64,000 nucleotides of DNA. Source: Fibrobacter sp. UWB4. GTDB lineage: Bacteria > Fibrobacterota > Fibrobacteria > Fibrobacterales > Fibrobacteraceae. The stretch spans positions 62,001 through 126,000 of the forward strand of contig NZ_MWQI01000001.1 in NCBI RefSeq assembly GCF_002210345.1. Reading direction: 5' to 3'. The first letter of the stretch is position 1, and every line of letters starts with the position of its first letter. Below, piece by piece: positions 34,813 to 43,889 of this stretch. A program made the position numbers and the translations under genes. The notes beneath the pieces were generated by a model. That model did no database searches. It was not told the DNA's origin and saw only the letters and a program-made list of their open reading frames with translations.

Positions 34813-37800
34813 TTACCTGTTTATATTGAAAGGGGTGCTTGACTTTGCCAAATCTTGAAGTTCTTCAGAAAAATGCTGTCTTGCGAAGAGATTTTTATCT
34901 CCGACAATTACGCGTTGATATTTTGCTCTTGTCAAAGCTACATTCATTCGGTTTGTGTTGTCCATAAAACCAATACCCTTGTTTCGACACATGCTGATAA
35001 ATACAACATCAGCTTCTCGTCCTTGAAATTTATCTACGGTGTATAGCTGGATTTCTACATTATCTTTTTTGAAATGTGAAAAATTGTTTGGTTGGTTTGT
35101 ATATTGTTGTAACATTTCTCGAAGTAATCCTTCTTGAGGACGATAATAGGATAATATAGCGACTGTCCACCCGTCTTTTTTATTATCTGGTTTATTGCCT
35201 GGAATTTTTGCCCATTGAATGAAATGGTCCAATTCATCTTTGATAACATTTTTTTCTGTGTAGTTTTTATTCACTTTTTCATTTTTTCGTTCAATTATTG
35301 CGTTGCGTTTGACGTCAAGCCACACGGCTCGTGATGGGTATCGGGCGTAGCTCCATTCTCGGTTGATTTCTTCACCGTCTTTTAACTCTGCAATGCCTCT
35401 TGTTGCACCATAAAAGTGTTCTCGCGAAAATTTTGAAATATCGGGATGCATTCGATGTTGGTAATCAAGTCTTTCGAATCTTTGTGCAAAAGTACTTTCT
35501 TGAAAACCGTTTTTAAAGCCGGAGGTTAAAGTTGTCTTATATTTTTGACTTTCTTGATTTCCTTTTTGCAGTAATTCAAGAATAGAAGGGAAAAAGATAT
35601 GTTCAACAATATCAATTGTATCTCTTGTTTTATCATCATTTTCTGGGATGAGCTTATCTAGATCTTTTTCGTAATTAGATTCTTTGAGGTTCCTTCGTTC
35701 AAATTTACGAACTAGCCTCCAAGAAACTTTTTCAACCCATGACTGAGAAATGAATTTGTTTAAATCTTTGAGATCCTGAGTACGATTGTCACGTTCTTTT
35801 CCGTCAAGGAGACTTTTCCTTCGAGAAAATGCTTCATTGGAATAATTAACTGTTTGTAGAGATGCGATGTTGAAAGATTCAGGAATATAGTTGATGACGC
35901 TTTTGAGTAAACCTGGTTCTATAATAACCAAATCTTTTAAGTACAAATCTAACCATGATATTTCTTTGTCAGAATCATAGTTAAAAGGAGTGTTGTTTTT
36001 TATGTAAGCGATTTTTGAGGGAATTGCTTTAAATTTTTCTGTATTGTAGTTTTTAAAATCCTTTACTGAACAGTTTGGAGGAAGTTCTATGGCTAAAGGA
36101 TATAGTTTACATTCAGGATTGGCGAAACCCTTCTTTTTTGAATTGTTTAAAGAATCCAGTGCTTCTATCAAGGCACATAATGATTGCGTTTTCTCATCAA
36201 TGCTTCTCGTTAGATGGGATTTTAAATATTCATTTTCCGTATAAGGGGATAGCTGCTGAATATCTCCAATAATTATCCATTTTTTAGCGAATAATGCAGG
36301 AACTAGAAACTCTTGAAAAGTTGTTTTACTAGCTTCATCAATAATCATTACATCGTATATTGGCTGCGTAATTTTGTCATCGTCTTGTTTGCGCCTAAAA
36401 TCAGGATGATTTTGGATGCCCATTGTTGTTCCGCATACGAGATTTGAAGAATCAAGAAGAAACCTTTCTGCGCAATCCTTTTCAAATCCTTTTTCTTTGA
36501 GTTCTTCAACTTTGTTGTCAAGGAGAAATTCCTTGACTGATTCTCCAATTGAACTCTCTCGGCCAATTCGTAGTGGGGTCACTTCAGAATATTCTCTGAT
36601 TTTTTCAAGGATATTGTCTATGGCAACGTGGGTGGATGCTGTTAATAGGATCCTTTTGCCTTCTTTAACAAGTTGAAGAATTAGTTCAAGAATGGCTGTT
36701 GTTTTTCCACTACCAGGAGGCCCCTCTAATAGCATGAAATCTTTTGCGCCCAAGGCCTTTTCTACAAAGCTGCGTTGTGCTTCGGTGCCTTGATATGAGG
36801 GATTATTCAGGACAAACCATTCTTCTATTTTATGGATGTCGTTTGTAGGCCAAGAACAACGTTCTTTATCTTCAAATAGCTTTATGAGATTGCGCTGCTC
36901 TTTTACTGGGGCTTCTGAAAGCGTGTTGATTGCATCTCTTTGGCGATAAAGATTGTTTAAGTCAACAACCATTTTTATTGGAAAATTGGGATTCAGTCTT
37001 TCACCGGTTTTGGATTCTTTTTCCACGTATAGTTGATGATCGTCTGCTTTTATTCTTAAGACCTTAAAAGCGTTTGCTTTATTCTCTTGATAAACTTCTT
37101 TCAGCATTTCATTTTCTACAAAATAATCACAGGGCGATTTTTCTCCTTCTTCTATATTGGCGTCATCAAGTAATTGTATTATTACTCTATTGCGTCCCTT
37201 TTTGCTGTTGTTGTATGGCTTTAATTTATAGACTGTACCATTTTCATCTTTAACATCTGTTGATATAGGATTTTCGTCGGAAAAATATTCATCATCTTCT
37301 TTTTGAAAATCCCAAGCCTTGTTGTTACTTATGTAGTATAATTTTTCGGGCTTTGGCTTGATTGGGGTTATAGAAAAAGATTTATGTCCGATAGCAATGC
37401 TTTCTTTTGTAGAAATAAAGGGCTGTTGCGGCTCTAGTTCAAAGTCGATACAGATTTCATCTTCTTTTATAATATTACGAATGGTATAGGTTATCCCGTT
37501 TTGAAGGATTTTTGTTCCTTTGATAATATTGGTATTGGAATATATGTATTCAATGGAGTTGTTGTTTAGTGTTATTGTTTCATTGGGGTTGAAATTTTTT
37601 ATGGCTTCGTTCCATTTAGGTGCATTTTTGATAGCGATAATTTTTTTAGCATCCTTGGACAATTCGACATCATCTTTTGTAAAAGTAACCATGATATCGC
37701 TAGTTTCAAAAATGATTCGATTCTTTCCCTCTTTCAGTTCTATCCCTTCTATGTTTAGATAAAGTTCTGGAGTTATTTGTGCTTTTAGGATAGAATAACG

Positions 37801-38112
37801 GGGATAGACCCAATTAACTGTATATGTGTCATGACTTTTTAGTATTTTAAAATTGCATTCATAATCAGTTTTTTTTCTTTCTGCTTCAATAGAGTTTTTT
37901 ATAAAATCTCTATAGGGTTTTAAAGAAGATCTTGTTGCGTTGAATATGGCGTCACGCTTTCCTGCAAGCTTTTCAATGTTTGAAATTTCACTCCTAACAA
38001 GAGCACTGAAATAGAACTCGGCTTTAAGTTTTTGGAATAGACTAAGAACGGTATCATTCTTAGTCTTGTTGGATTGTGAATTATTACGTGGATGAAAAAA
38101 ACTGGACGACAT
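34813..38112 (-). CDS. SF1 helicase of the Upf1/Dna2 type
   Basis: A 1099-aa helicase. The first 440 residues are an accessory region with beta-rich segments. Walker A is EGPPGSGKTTAIL (about 459-471), followed by LLTASTHVAIDNIL (motif Ia), MIIDEASKTT (Walker B), GDIQQLSPY (motif III), LDYQHRMHPDIS (IV), TVDKFQGREADVV (V) and NVALTRAK (VI), the order typical of Upf1-like SF1B enzymes (COG1112 type). It should unwind or translocate on RNA or DNA. It follows the AAA ATPase gene by 15 bp. Confidence 0.92.
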   Translation of the reverse strand: MSSSFFHPRNNSQSNKTKNDTVLSLFQKLKAEFYFSALVRSEISNIEKLAGKRDAIFNATRSSLKPYRDFIKNSIEAERKKTDYECNFKILKSHDTYTVNWVYPRYSILKAQITPELYLNIEGIELKEGKNRIIFETSDIMVTFTKDDVELSKDAKKIIAIKNAPKWNEAIKNFNPNETITLNNNSIEYIYSNTNIIKGTKILQNGITYTIRNIIKEDEICIDFELEPQQPFISTKESIAIGHKSFSITPIKPKPEKLYYISNNKAWDFQKEDDEYFSDENPISTDVKDENGTVYKLKPYNNSKKGRNRVIIQLLDDANIEEGEKSPCDYFVENEMLKEVYQENKANAFKVLRIKADDHQLYVEKESKTGERLNPNFPIKMVVDLNNLYRQRDAINTLSEAPVKEQRNLIKLFEDKERCSWPTNDIHKIEEWFVLNNPSYQGTEAQRSFVEKALGAKDFMLLEGPPGSGKTTAILELILQLVKEGKRILLTASTHVAIDNILEKIREYSEVTPLRIGRESSIGESVKEFLLDNKVEELKEKGFEKDCAERFLLDSSNLVCGTTMGIQNHPDFRRKQDDDKITQPIYDVMIIDEASKTTFQEFLVPALFAKKWIIIGDIQQLSPYTENEYLKSHLTRSIDEKTQSLCALIEALDSLNNSKKKGFANPECKLYPLAIELPPNCSVKDFKNYNTEKFKAIPSKIAYIKNNTPFNYDSDKEISWLDLYLKDLVIIEPGLLKSVINYIPESFNIASLQTVNYSNEAFSRRKSLLDGKERDNRTQDLKDLNKFISQSWVEKVSWRLVRKFERRNLKESNYEKDLDKLIPENDDKTRDTIDIVEHIFFPSILELLQKGNQESQKYKTTLTSGFKNGFQESTFAQRFERLDYQHRMHPDISKFSREHFYGATRGIAELKDGEEINREWSYARYPSRAVWLDVKRNAIIERKNEKVNKNYTEKNVIKDELDHFIQWAKIPGNKPDNKKDGWTVAILSYYRPQEGLLREMLQQYTNQPNNFSHFKKDNVEIQLYTVDKFQGREADVVFISMCRNKGIGFMDNTNRMNVALTRAKYQRVIVGDKNLFARQHFSEELQDLAKSSTPFNINR

Positions 38113-38127
38113 AGGCTTATGAATGTT

Positions 38128-39690
38128 TTATGCGAAAATATTGTGTCTTTCTTGAATGAGCTTGGGTGTCTTTTCGTCAGCGTCTATCTCTTCGGTATTC
38201 GCTTCTGAAGCGAGCTTTGCGCGTGCCTTTGCCCATTGACGTAGTTTGATGATTGATTCTTGCATGGTTTTAGATAGAGGCCATGTTTCTTGGATTGCTT
38301 TTAAGATGTCGTTTTGTTCAGGTTCTCTTCCGTCATTATATGCCGTAAATAGAGCCTCATTAACGGCTTCTTCAATTTCTGCGCCTGAAAAACCTTTCGC
38401 TTTTTGGGCTAGTTCTGCTAAGTCAAAATTGTTTGGATCGCGGCGTTTATTTCTGATATGTATTTCAAAAATCGTTTTTCTCTCTTTTTCTGTTGGAAGA
38501 TCAACAAAGAAGATTTCGTCAAAGCGTCCTTTTCGAAGCAGTTCAGCGGGAATTTTTTCAATGTTATTGGCGGTTGCTATAACGAAAACTTCATTCTTCT
38601 TTTCTTGCATCCAAGTGAGCAAAGTTCCAAAAACTCGGGAGCTAGTACCACTATCGCCATTGCTTCCAATGCCACTTAAACCTTTTTCTATTTCATCTAT
38701 CCAAAGGATTGACGGTGCAATCGTTTCCGCGAGAGAAAGAGCCTTGCGGATGTTAGATTCGCTTTCGCCGACAACACCGGCAAAGACCTTCCCGAGATCA
38801 AACTTGAGTAATGGAAAATTCCATTCGTTGGCAATTGTTTTTGCTGTTAGGCTTTTACCGCAACCGGGAATACCTAGCAGAAGAACGCCTTTAGGCGTTG
38901 GCAATCCGTAATCTTTGGCGTCTTTGCTAAATGCGTTTCCACGATTTTGAAGCCATGTTTTTAACTTTTCAAGACCTCCAATGCTGTCTAGGCTAGAGTC
39001 TGGATGGAAGTATTCAAGAATGCCGCTTTTCTTTATGATGGCTTCTTTAGCAGCGACAATTTGATTAATTTCTGTTTTAAGGATTCTGCCTTTACTTGCA
39101 ATGATTTTTCTATATGTCCATTCTGCTTCTGAACTACTGAGGCCGAGACTTGCATTTATTATTTCGTCATAGTCGGATGACATGCTGCGAGGCTTGTTGT
39201 CATAGGGGAGATCTTCTGTTATGGAGTCAAAGATCTTTCTTAGAACATCTTTATTGGGGAGTGGTAACTCTAGAATGGGAACCTCTTTTTCGAGGTCCTT
39301 TGTTGTTGAATAAGAAAGGGTCTGGATAATGAGGGTTTTGTGTGTATCTGGATTGACTCTGATACATTCGCGAATGCGGCGCAAGATTAGTGCATCTTCA
39401 AGATTGGGGTGGAAATCTTCAAGCAAAAGAATCAAATTTGTTTGCTCTGAATTTTTAAACCAATCAAGTATTTCTGCTGGATCCACTTCATTGTCTGGCT
39501 CACTAAACCTACCTGAAGCTGAATCCCATTCTTTTTTTCCTTGGGTGGAACTCCAAACAGCAAATGTCTTATTTTCGTCTTTTGCAGTTTTTATGCAAAT
39601 AGCCTGTAAACGCTCCCATTCGAATGTGCAAACTTGGATGACCGGCGTGTTTGCCTTTATGTTTATTTTGAATTCCTCATTAAAATCCAT
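38128..39690 (-). CDS. Ycf46-like AAA ATPase
   Basis: A 520-aa AAA protein, first gene of the operon. The N-terminal 230 residues form the inactive P-loop-like part seen in Ycf46: INIKANTPVIQVCTFEWERL, LILLLEDFHPNLED and LPLPNKDVLRKIF. The active AAA module has Walker A GIPGCGKSLTAK (about 273-284), Walker B ILWIDEIEKG, a second-region-of-homology GRFDEIFFVDLP with arginine fingers, and FSGAEIEEAV sensor 2. The ATG at 39690 has AGAAGGA in front; an ATG six codons earlier lacks that. A TATATATAT stretch at about 39738-39747 may be its promoter. Confidence 0.88.
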   Translation of the reverse strand: MDFNEEFKINIKANTPVIQVCTFEWERLQAICIKTAKDENKTFAVWSSTQGKKEWDSASGRFSEPDNEVDPAEILDWFKNSEQTNLILLLEDFHPNLEDALILRRIRECIRVNPDTHKTLIIQTLSYSTTKDLEKEVPILELPLPNKDVLRKIFDSITEDLPYDNKPRSMSSDYDEIINASLGLSSSEAEWTYRKIIASKGRILKTEINQIVAAKEAIIKKSGILEYFHPDSSLDSIGGLEKLKTWLQNRGNAFSKDAKDYGLPTPKGVLLLGIPGCGKSLTAKTIANEWNFPLLKFDLGKVFAGVVGESESNIRKALSLAETIAPSILWIDEIEKGLSGIGSNGDSGTSSRVFGTLLTWMQEKKNEVFVIATANNIEKIPAELLRKGRFDEIFFVDLPTEKERKTIFEIHIRNKRRDPNNFDLAELAQKAKGFSGAEIEEAVNEALFTAYNDGREPEQNDILKAIQETWPLSKTMQESIIKLRQWAKARAKLASEANTEEIDADEKTPKLIQERHNIFA

Positions 39691-39830
39691 AAAATTTTCC
39701 TTCTTCATAACCTGTGGGAAACGTGAATCTTTTTTTACATATATATAATTTTTTTTAACGAAATGATGCTTTTGATCAATCTTTCTACGATATGTAGATG
39801 CGTTTAGTGTTTGTTAAGAATAATGTTAAA

Positions 39831-39879
39831 AGAAAAAAGGCAAGCATAGCCTAAAAGATGTTTTATAAGGCTATGCTTG
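39831..39879 (-). terminator. Terminator of the 80-aa gene
   Basis: On the minus strand CAAGCATAGCC and GGCTATGCTTG form a perfect 11-bp stem with a 17-nt loop, followed by CCTTTTTTC. Confidence 0.85.
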
Positions 39880-39885
39880 GGGCTT

Positions 39886-40128
39886 TTAAACGTAAATCAC
39901 TCCTGTTTGAATGAGAAACGCGCGAATGTAGCGGTTGTATTCTCTCCGCATCATCGCGTATGCGTAATTGTCACTTGGTGTACTTGATATGACTAAAGTC
40001 TTGAAACCTCCTTTGGCAATGTGCTTGAGTGATGGATGATTTTTTCCCTGTTCGTAGACCCAGCGCTTCGTGCTGATGAGTCTGTTACAGAAATCGTTGA
40101 TACGTTTGTCTTTGGAAATGTGTTCCAT
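39886..40128 (-). CDS. Small basic protein of unknown function
   Basis: An 80-aa protein with start MEHISKDKR, supported by AGAGG five bases before the ATG; the frame extends 23 codons upstream without a good start. It is basic and aromatic-rich (KRWVYEQG, YAYAMMRREYNRYIRAF). It has its own terminator and lies just upstream of the seven-gene operon on the same strand, but is a separate unit. No family is recognised. It could be a small regulator or toxin-like protein, which cannot be settled here. Confidence 0.6.
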   Translation of the reverse strand: MEHISKDKRINDFCNRLISTKRWVYEQGKNHPSLKHIAKGGFKTLVISSTPSDNYAYAMMRREYNRYIRAFLIQTGVIYV

Positions 40129-40487
40129 AAAAACCTCTTTTTTAATGTCGCGATTGCGATGATTTAACTTTGCCGTGTGGGAGTTTCCCGCTGACATTTA
40201 CAGATGTAGAAACCCCATACGGGACAAAAGGGGACAAAAGTGGATTGCCCGTTTTGGGTAAAAACGGAATTTTAGGCTTTTGAAGCAGCGGCTTATGGTT
40301 GCTGGCAAAACCCCCGAAAACCTCCTATTAGTTCAATAGGAGTCTGCTAAAATTATCAATGGATAGCTGTCATAGAAACCTCCCTCTCAACGTCCAGCAA
40401 ATCGTTAAGAGCGCAATTGATTTCTACTGGATTTGGGTATCAGTACTATGACGATTACAATATATGATAATTTCAATAGCAAGAGAG
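40129..40487. other. Intergenic region with repeats and hairpins
   Basis: No gene is visible in this roughly 360-bp stretch. It holds the promoter area of the 80-aa gene, the tandem GGGACAAAAG decamers (40221-40240), and a perfect hairpin CTCCTATT-AGTTC-AATAGGAG (40322-40342) with no T tract. Confidence 0.6.
40221..40240. repeat. Tandem decamer GGGACAAAAG x2
   Basis: Two exact copies of GGGACAAAAG. A close relative, GGGACAATAGGGGAC, stands at 51931-51945 in the same orientation. Confidence 0.7.
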
Positions 40488-40519
40488 AACTCTAGCAAGT
40501 TCAGGTGCTTGCTAGAGTT
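40488..40519 (-). terminator. Hairpin ending the 826-aa gene
   Basis: AACTCTAGCAAG-TTCAGGTG-CTTGCTAGAGTT is a perfect 12-bp stem, 16 bp beyond the stop codon of the minus-strand gene. The T tract on that side is short (TTCTCTC). Confidence 0.75.
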
Positions 40520-40535
40520 GACTATGTGAATAGTG

Positions 40536-43016
40536 TTATTTATACAATGCGGTCAATTCAACTGCGATTTTTATCAAATATACGGCCATTTCATATTTGT
40601 ATGCGTTCCAAAAATCAGTGGAGTATTCTGCATGGCATTCTTCGACTATTTTGCTGTTTTCTGTAGTGTATTCCGGATGCCACTTCATGAGATCGGAGTT
40701 ACAATATAGAATGTTCAAGCAATCCTTTAATTTATCCTTTTGTATAGAACTAGATGCCCAAAATTTTTTTCCGAGTTCCTTAAGTTCTTTTCTATTGAGC
40801 GTTAGCTCCCCTTCATCATCAAATACGGGGTGTTGGTTGTAACTATTATTTAATACAAACGTTTCCATTTCTTCCAGGCTTTCAGCGAGTAAAATTTTGT
40901 AGTATGGATATGGTGCTATTTTCTCAAAACGTTTTCCTCTCAATGCAAACCATTGCAGGTTTAATTCGTTATGTGTGAGATCGTATAGGGCTGCGAGTAA
41001 ATCAGGGAAATTACGTGGGTCAAATAGATCTTCAACTTTTGAAAAAGCTGCATAATGTGTAGTCATATTTCTGTCAAAGTAGGCGTATTTTGCTTGAATG
41101 AGACTGCGATATTGGTTACGAAAAAATATGTTATCGCTACACAGTGTATTAACATCGGAGTCTATGAATATTTTTACAGTGAGTTCTCTGCTAAGGACGA
41201 GATTCTGAAAGGCTGGAATTTTTTGCATAAAGGATGAAACCTTGAAGCCGGAATCAATCTCGTGCAGTTTCTTTTGACGTTTTGAAATTTTGCTTTCTCC
41301 GGATAGTTCCTCTGTTTTTTCATCTTCTTTTAATTTTGTGTGTTCGGGAATACGGAGATGCTCGCTCTGTAATTCCTTTATATAGCTAATTTCGTTTACT
41401 AGCCATCGAGAATCCTGTCTTAGAAATTTTGAAAGGTTATAAACGAGCAATACCATTGATTTTGTTGTTTTATCGTTTTGCACAAAATCTTTTAGCATCT
41501 TTGTTAATTCAGTGTTTAGATTTATATTCTGTCCTAGGTGATTGTACATATTGAGAAGGGCTTTGCTATTATGCCATGTTCCTTCTTTGATCGTTTTCAT
41601 GAATGGGACTAGTGCGTGCTTCTTTTCATCATATTCTGTTTCAAATTTAGACGAAAGGTCAAACAGAATGAAAAAGAGAATCATTTGAAGTACTTCAAGA
41701 GAATTTTGTTCATAATGACGTTCTTTTACGGGTATAATACCATTCTCCATGCAATATGCATCGTTGGAATCGATAGTTTTTTCTTCTTCTAAAAATACTT
41801 CGTTGAAATCATATTCGTTCATGAAGTGAATCATCCAATATAAACAGAAAACGAGACCTGGTTTGCTTTTTAGATTGCTTAGATTTTGGCGGATGACGTT
41901 CTTGAAAAATTTTACAAAGTATGTTGAATCTGTACTGGTGGGTGGTGCAAATAAGTATCCGAAGCACCTTTGTACGATAAAGGCTTCGTCAAGGGAAATG
42001 AGATTGAAAAATCCCATTAGTTGAATCCATGAGTTAAGTTCATCATTTTTTCTGATGTTGGTATAAAAATCTCCTTCATAATTCATGTGGCAACTGCTGT
42101 GAAAAAAATGACCACTTACACCGCCCCAAGTATCAAGATCGGTTCTCCCTGGCTGTTCTTTACGGAGAAACCAGTAAAAATAATCAGTCAGATAGTTGTT
42201 GACATTGGAGAATAGTTCTTCTTTGTTGTCTATGAATGCAGCGAATGAGGCCAGGGTGACGATTGCGTCGTATTCTTCTTTGATGGACTCATGCACTGTT
42301 GGTCGCAGTAATCCCAAATCACGTTGTTTTAACAATAAATACAATGCATAGGCAAAGTGCTTATCTTCGCATTCACCTGTCCCAATAAAATCCTTGAGAG
42401 CCTTTAGATGACCATCGAGCCAAGCTGTTTTTTCAAATGGCGTTTCTTTGGCGAATTCTGGATCGCATTTTTTTTGGTCATAATCTACATCTGGATCAAA
42501 TTTTTTAACGGCGGCTTTGGCTTGCGCAATCCATTCGTTATGACGCTGTTCGCGTTTCTTACATTCTTCTTTGTCAAAAAGTTGTTTGTAGTATTCCTGA
42601 TATGCCTCTTCTTCGGTCAGCTTTTTCTTCGGGTCTTTTTTCTGCTCCTCCAAAGGCGCTTGGGCATATTGCCAATAAATCCAGTCGTCGCTAAATGGAA
42701 CGTTGTTTTTTTTCAATATTTTAAAGAGTTTGCATAGCGTTGTCTTGAGCCAGTTTCTTTCTTCCGACAAGTTGTTTAACTGAAGTTCTGTATATATGTG
42801 GCACAGAAAGAAATAGGCTGAATAATCCCAGAATACATTTACTGCGTCGCCGACTGTTTTTATGTTGATTTTCGTAGCTTTCAGAATTTGAACAGTTTCT
42901 TTTACGTATTCGTCAAGTTTATCAATGTTTCCGCAAGGTCCCCAAATGACCTTGTCTTCCATTGCTGTTGAATATGAATTTGTCATTTTCCAAATGATTT
43001 CGGAGATGTCGTACAT
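40536..43016 (-). CDS. Large cytoplasmic protein of unknown function
   Basis: An 826-aa protein with no signal peptide or clear membrane segment. I recognise no domain. It is rich in Phe, Tyr, Trp, Leu and Lys, mostly helical by eye, with charged stretches at about 150-200 (KKDPKKKLTEEEAYQEYY) and 570-600. The start at 43016 (MYDISEIIWKM) has AAAGGG six bases upstream; a GTG 28 codons earlier is less likely. Base composition is AT-rich like the neighbouring operon. A small ORF and a palindrome stand in front of it. Confidence 0.7.
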   Translation of the reverse strand: MYDISEIIWKMTNSYSTAMEDKVIWGPCGNIDKLDEYVKETVQILKATKINIKTVGDAVNVFWDYSAYFFLCHIYTELQLNNLSEERNWLKTTLCKLFKILKKNNVPFSDDWIYWQYAQAPLEEQKKDPKKKLTEEEAYQEYYKQLFDKEECKKREQRHNEWIAQAKAAVKKFDPDVDYDQKKCDPEFAKETPFEKTAWLDGHLKALKDFIGTGECEDKHFAYALYLLLKQRDLGLLRPTVHESIKEEYDAIVTLASFAAFIDNKEELFSNVNNYLTDYFYWFLRKEQPGRTDLDTWGGVSGHFFHSSCHMNYEGDFYTNIRKNDELNSWIQLMGFFNLISLDEAFIVQRCFGYLFAPPTSTDSTYFVKFFKNVIRQNLSNLKSKPGLVFCLYWMIHFMNEYDFNEVFLEEEKTIDSNDAYCMENGIIPVKERHYEQNSLEVLQMILFFILFDLSSKFETEYDEKKHALVPFMKTIKEGTWHNSKALLNMYNHLGQNINLNTELTKMLKDFVQNDKTTKSMVLLVYNLSKFLRQDSRWLVNEISYIKELQSEHLRIPEHTKLKEDEKTEELSGESKISKRQKKLHEIDSGFKVSSFMQKIPAFQNLVLSRELTVKIFIDSDVNTLCSDNIFFRNQYRSLIQAKYAYFDRNMTTHYAAFSKVEDLFDPRNFPDLLAALYDLTHNELNLQWFALRGKRFEKIAPYPYYKILLAESLEEMETFVLNNSYNQHPVFDDEGELTLNRKELKELGKKFWASSSIQKDKLKDCLNILYCNSDLMKWHPEYTTENSKIVEECHAEYSTDFWNAYKYEMAVYLIKIAVELTALYK

Positions 43017-43065
43017 GATTTTCCCTTTATATTCATCGTTTAACCATAGACTTACACTCGTAAAT

Positions 43066-43161
43066 CTATCCTTTTTGTGTGGGGAGCGTTGAATAAACAC
43101 AAATAACTACATCACAAATGTGATATAGCTCCGTTAAGGTTTTGCTTGAAATTTTGTCCAT
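43066..43161 (-). CDS. Possible 31-aa small protein upstream of the 826-aa gene
   Basis: ATG at 43161 has AAGGAG six bases upstream, the best ribosome site in this region. It opens a 31-codon frame reading MDKISSKTLTELYHICDV and on to STLPTQKG. It ends 49 bp before the start of the large gene, in a different frame. It could be a small protein or a leader peptide that controls translation of the next gene. Its shortness makes it uncertain. Confidence 0.4.
   Translation of the reverse strand: MDKISSKTLTELYHICDVVICVYSTLPTQKG
43111..43124. promoter_or_regulatory. Palindrome ATCACA-AA-TGTGAT
   Basis: A perfect 6-2-6 inverted repeat inside the small ORF and upstream of the 826-aa gene. It could bind a dimeric regulator or form a small hairpin. 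The order TCACA..TGTGA is the reverse of a CRP site, so I do not call it CRP. Confidence 0.35.
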
Positions 43162-43397
43162 TCTGAACTCCTTGTCAAAAAAAATTACGCATACACGACT
43201 TAGAGTTTCAAAGAATGTACCATGAATATACAAACAAAAAGCTAAAGTGTCAAGTAATCTTTCTAAATAAGCCTTTTTTCTGTTTCCTGATCAAAAATAC
43301 GGCATAAAGCGTGACGGATTTGATTCCGTTCTTAAAAAATGCCAAAAATGAGGCTTGTATTTTTTTATATTGCACCTCCGTCTAACGAAAGGAATAC

Positions 43398-43886
43398 ATG
43401 ACCGACAAAGTTCTGCAATGGCGAAATCTGCGAAACGAACTTGACGATTTGCTTAAAGCTCGTAACATGAAGTACGCCGAAGCGGTCAAGGAATACTATA
43501 GAGAAAATCCTAAAGACGCTAGCGAAAAGAAGTCCTCTAGCAAAAAGTTCAGCGTAAAAAGCGATTACGATGAATTTTCTTATGACAATTGCGTCGAGAA
43601 AAAATATTGGAAGAAGCGACCGAAAAATGAAACGGCGTCCGAGCTTTTGAAAGACCGACCGGCCCCTAATAGGCTTGAGCCCGCAATAGCTTTCCTTGAA
43701 AAATTGAAGCTGTTTTTAGCGGCGAAAGATTGCCAAAAACCGGAACAGTGGATTTCTGAAAAGTTTGGTCAGGATTTTTTGAACAGCTTCAGAAAAGAAG
43801 TAATTGAACCCATTAAACAAGAAAAGGAGAATCAGCTCTTTTCCGGGATAAAAGATAAAAACGGAAAGGATGAATTTGATTTTTAG
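43398..43886 (+). CDS. Charged cytoplasmic protein of unknown function
   Basis: A 162-aa hydrophilic protein with a Ser/Lys-rich region around residues 43-55 and no recognised domain. AAAGGA stands six bases before ATG, and TATATT at 43376-43381 is a fair -10 box, leaving a leader of only about ten bases. The gene ends three bases before the following lipoprotein gene, so the two form an operon. It contains a Cys in AAKDCQKPEQW. Confidence 0.65.
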   Translation: MTDKVLQWRNLRNELDDLLKARNMKYAEAVKEYYRENPKDASEKKSSSKKFSVKSDYDEFSYDNCVEKKYWKKRPKNETASELLKDRPAPNRLEPAIAFLEKLKLFLAAKDCQKPEQWISEKFGQDFLNSFRKEVIEPIKQEKENQLFSGIKDKNGKDEFDF

Positions 43887-43889
43887 ATT

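Noticed and set aside
43111-43124. CRP/FNR binding site.
   Set aside because: The half-sites are in the reverse order (TCACA before TGTGA) and the spacer is two bases instead of six or four.
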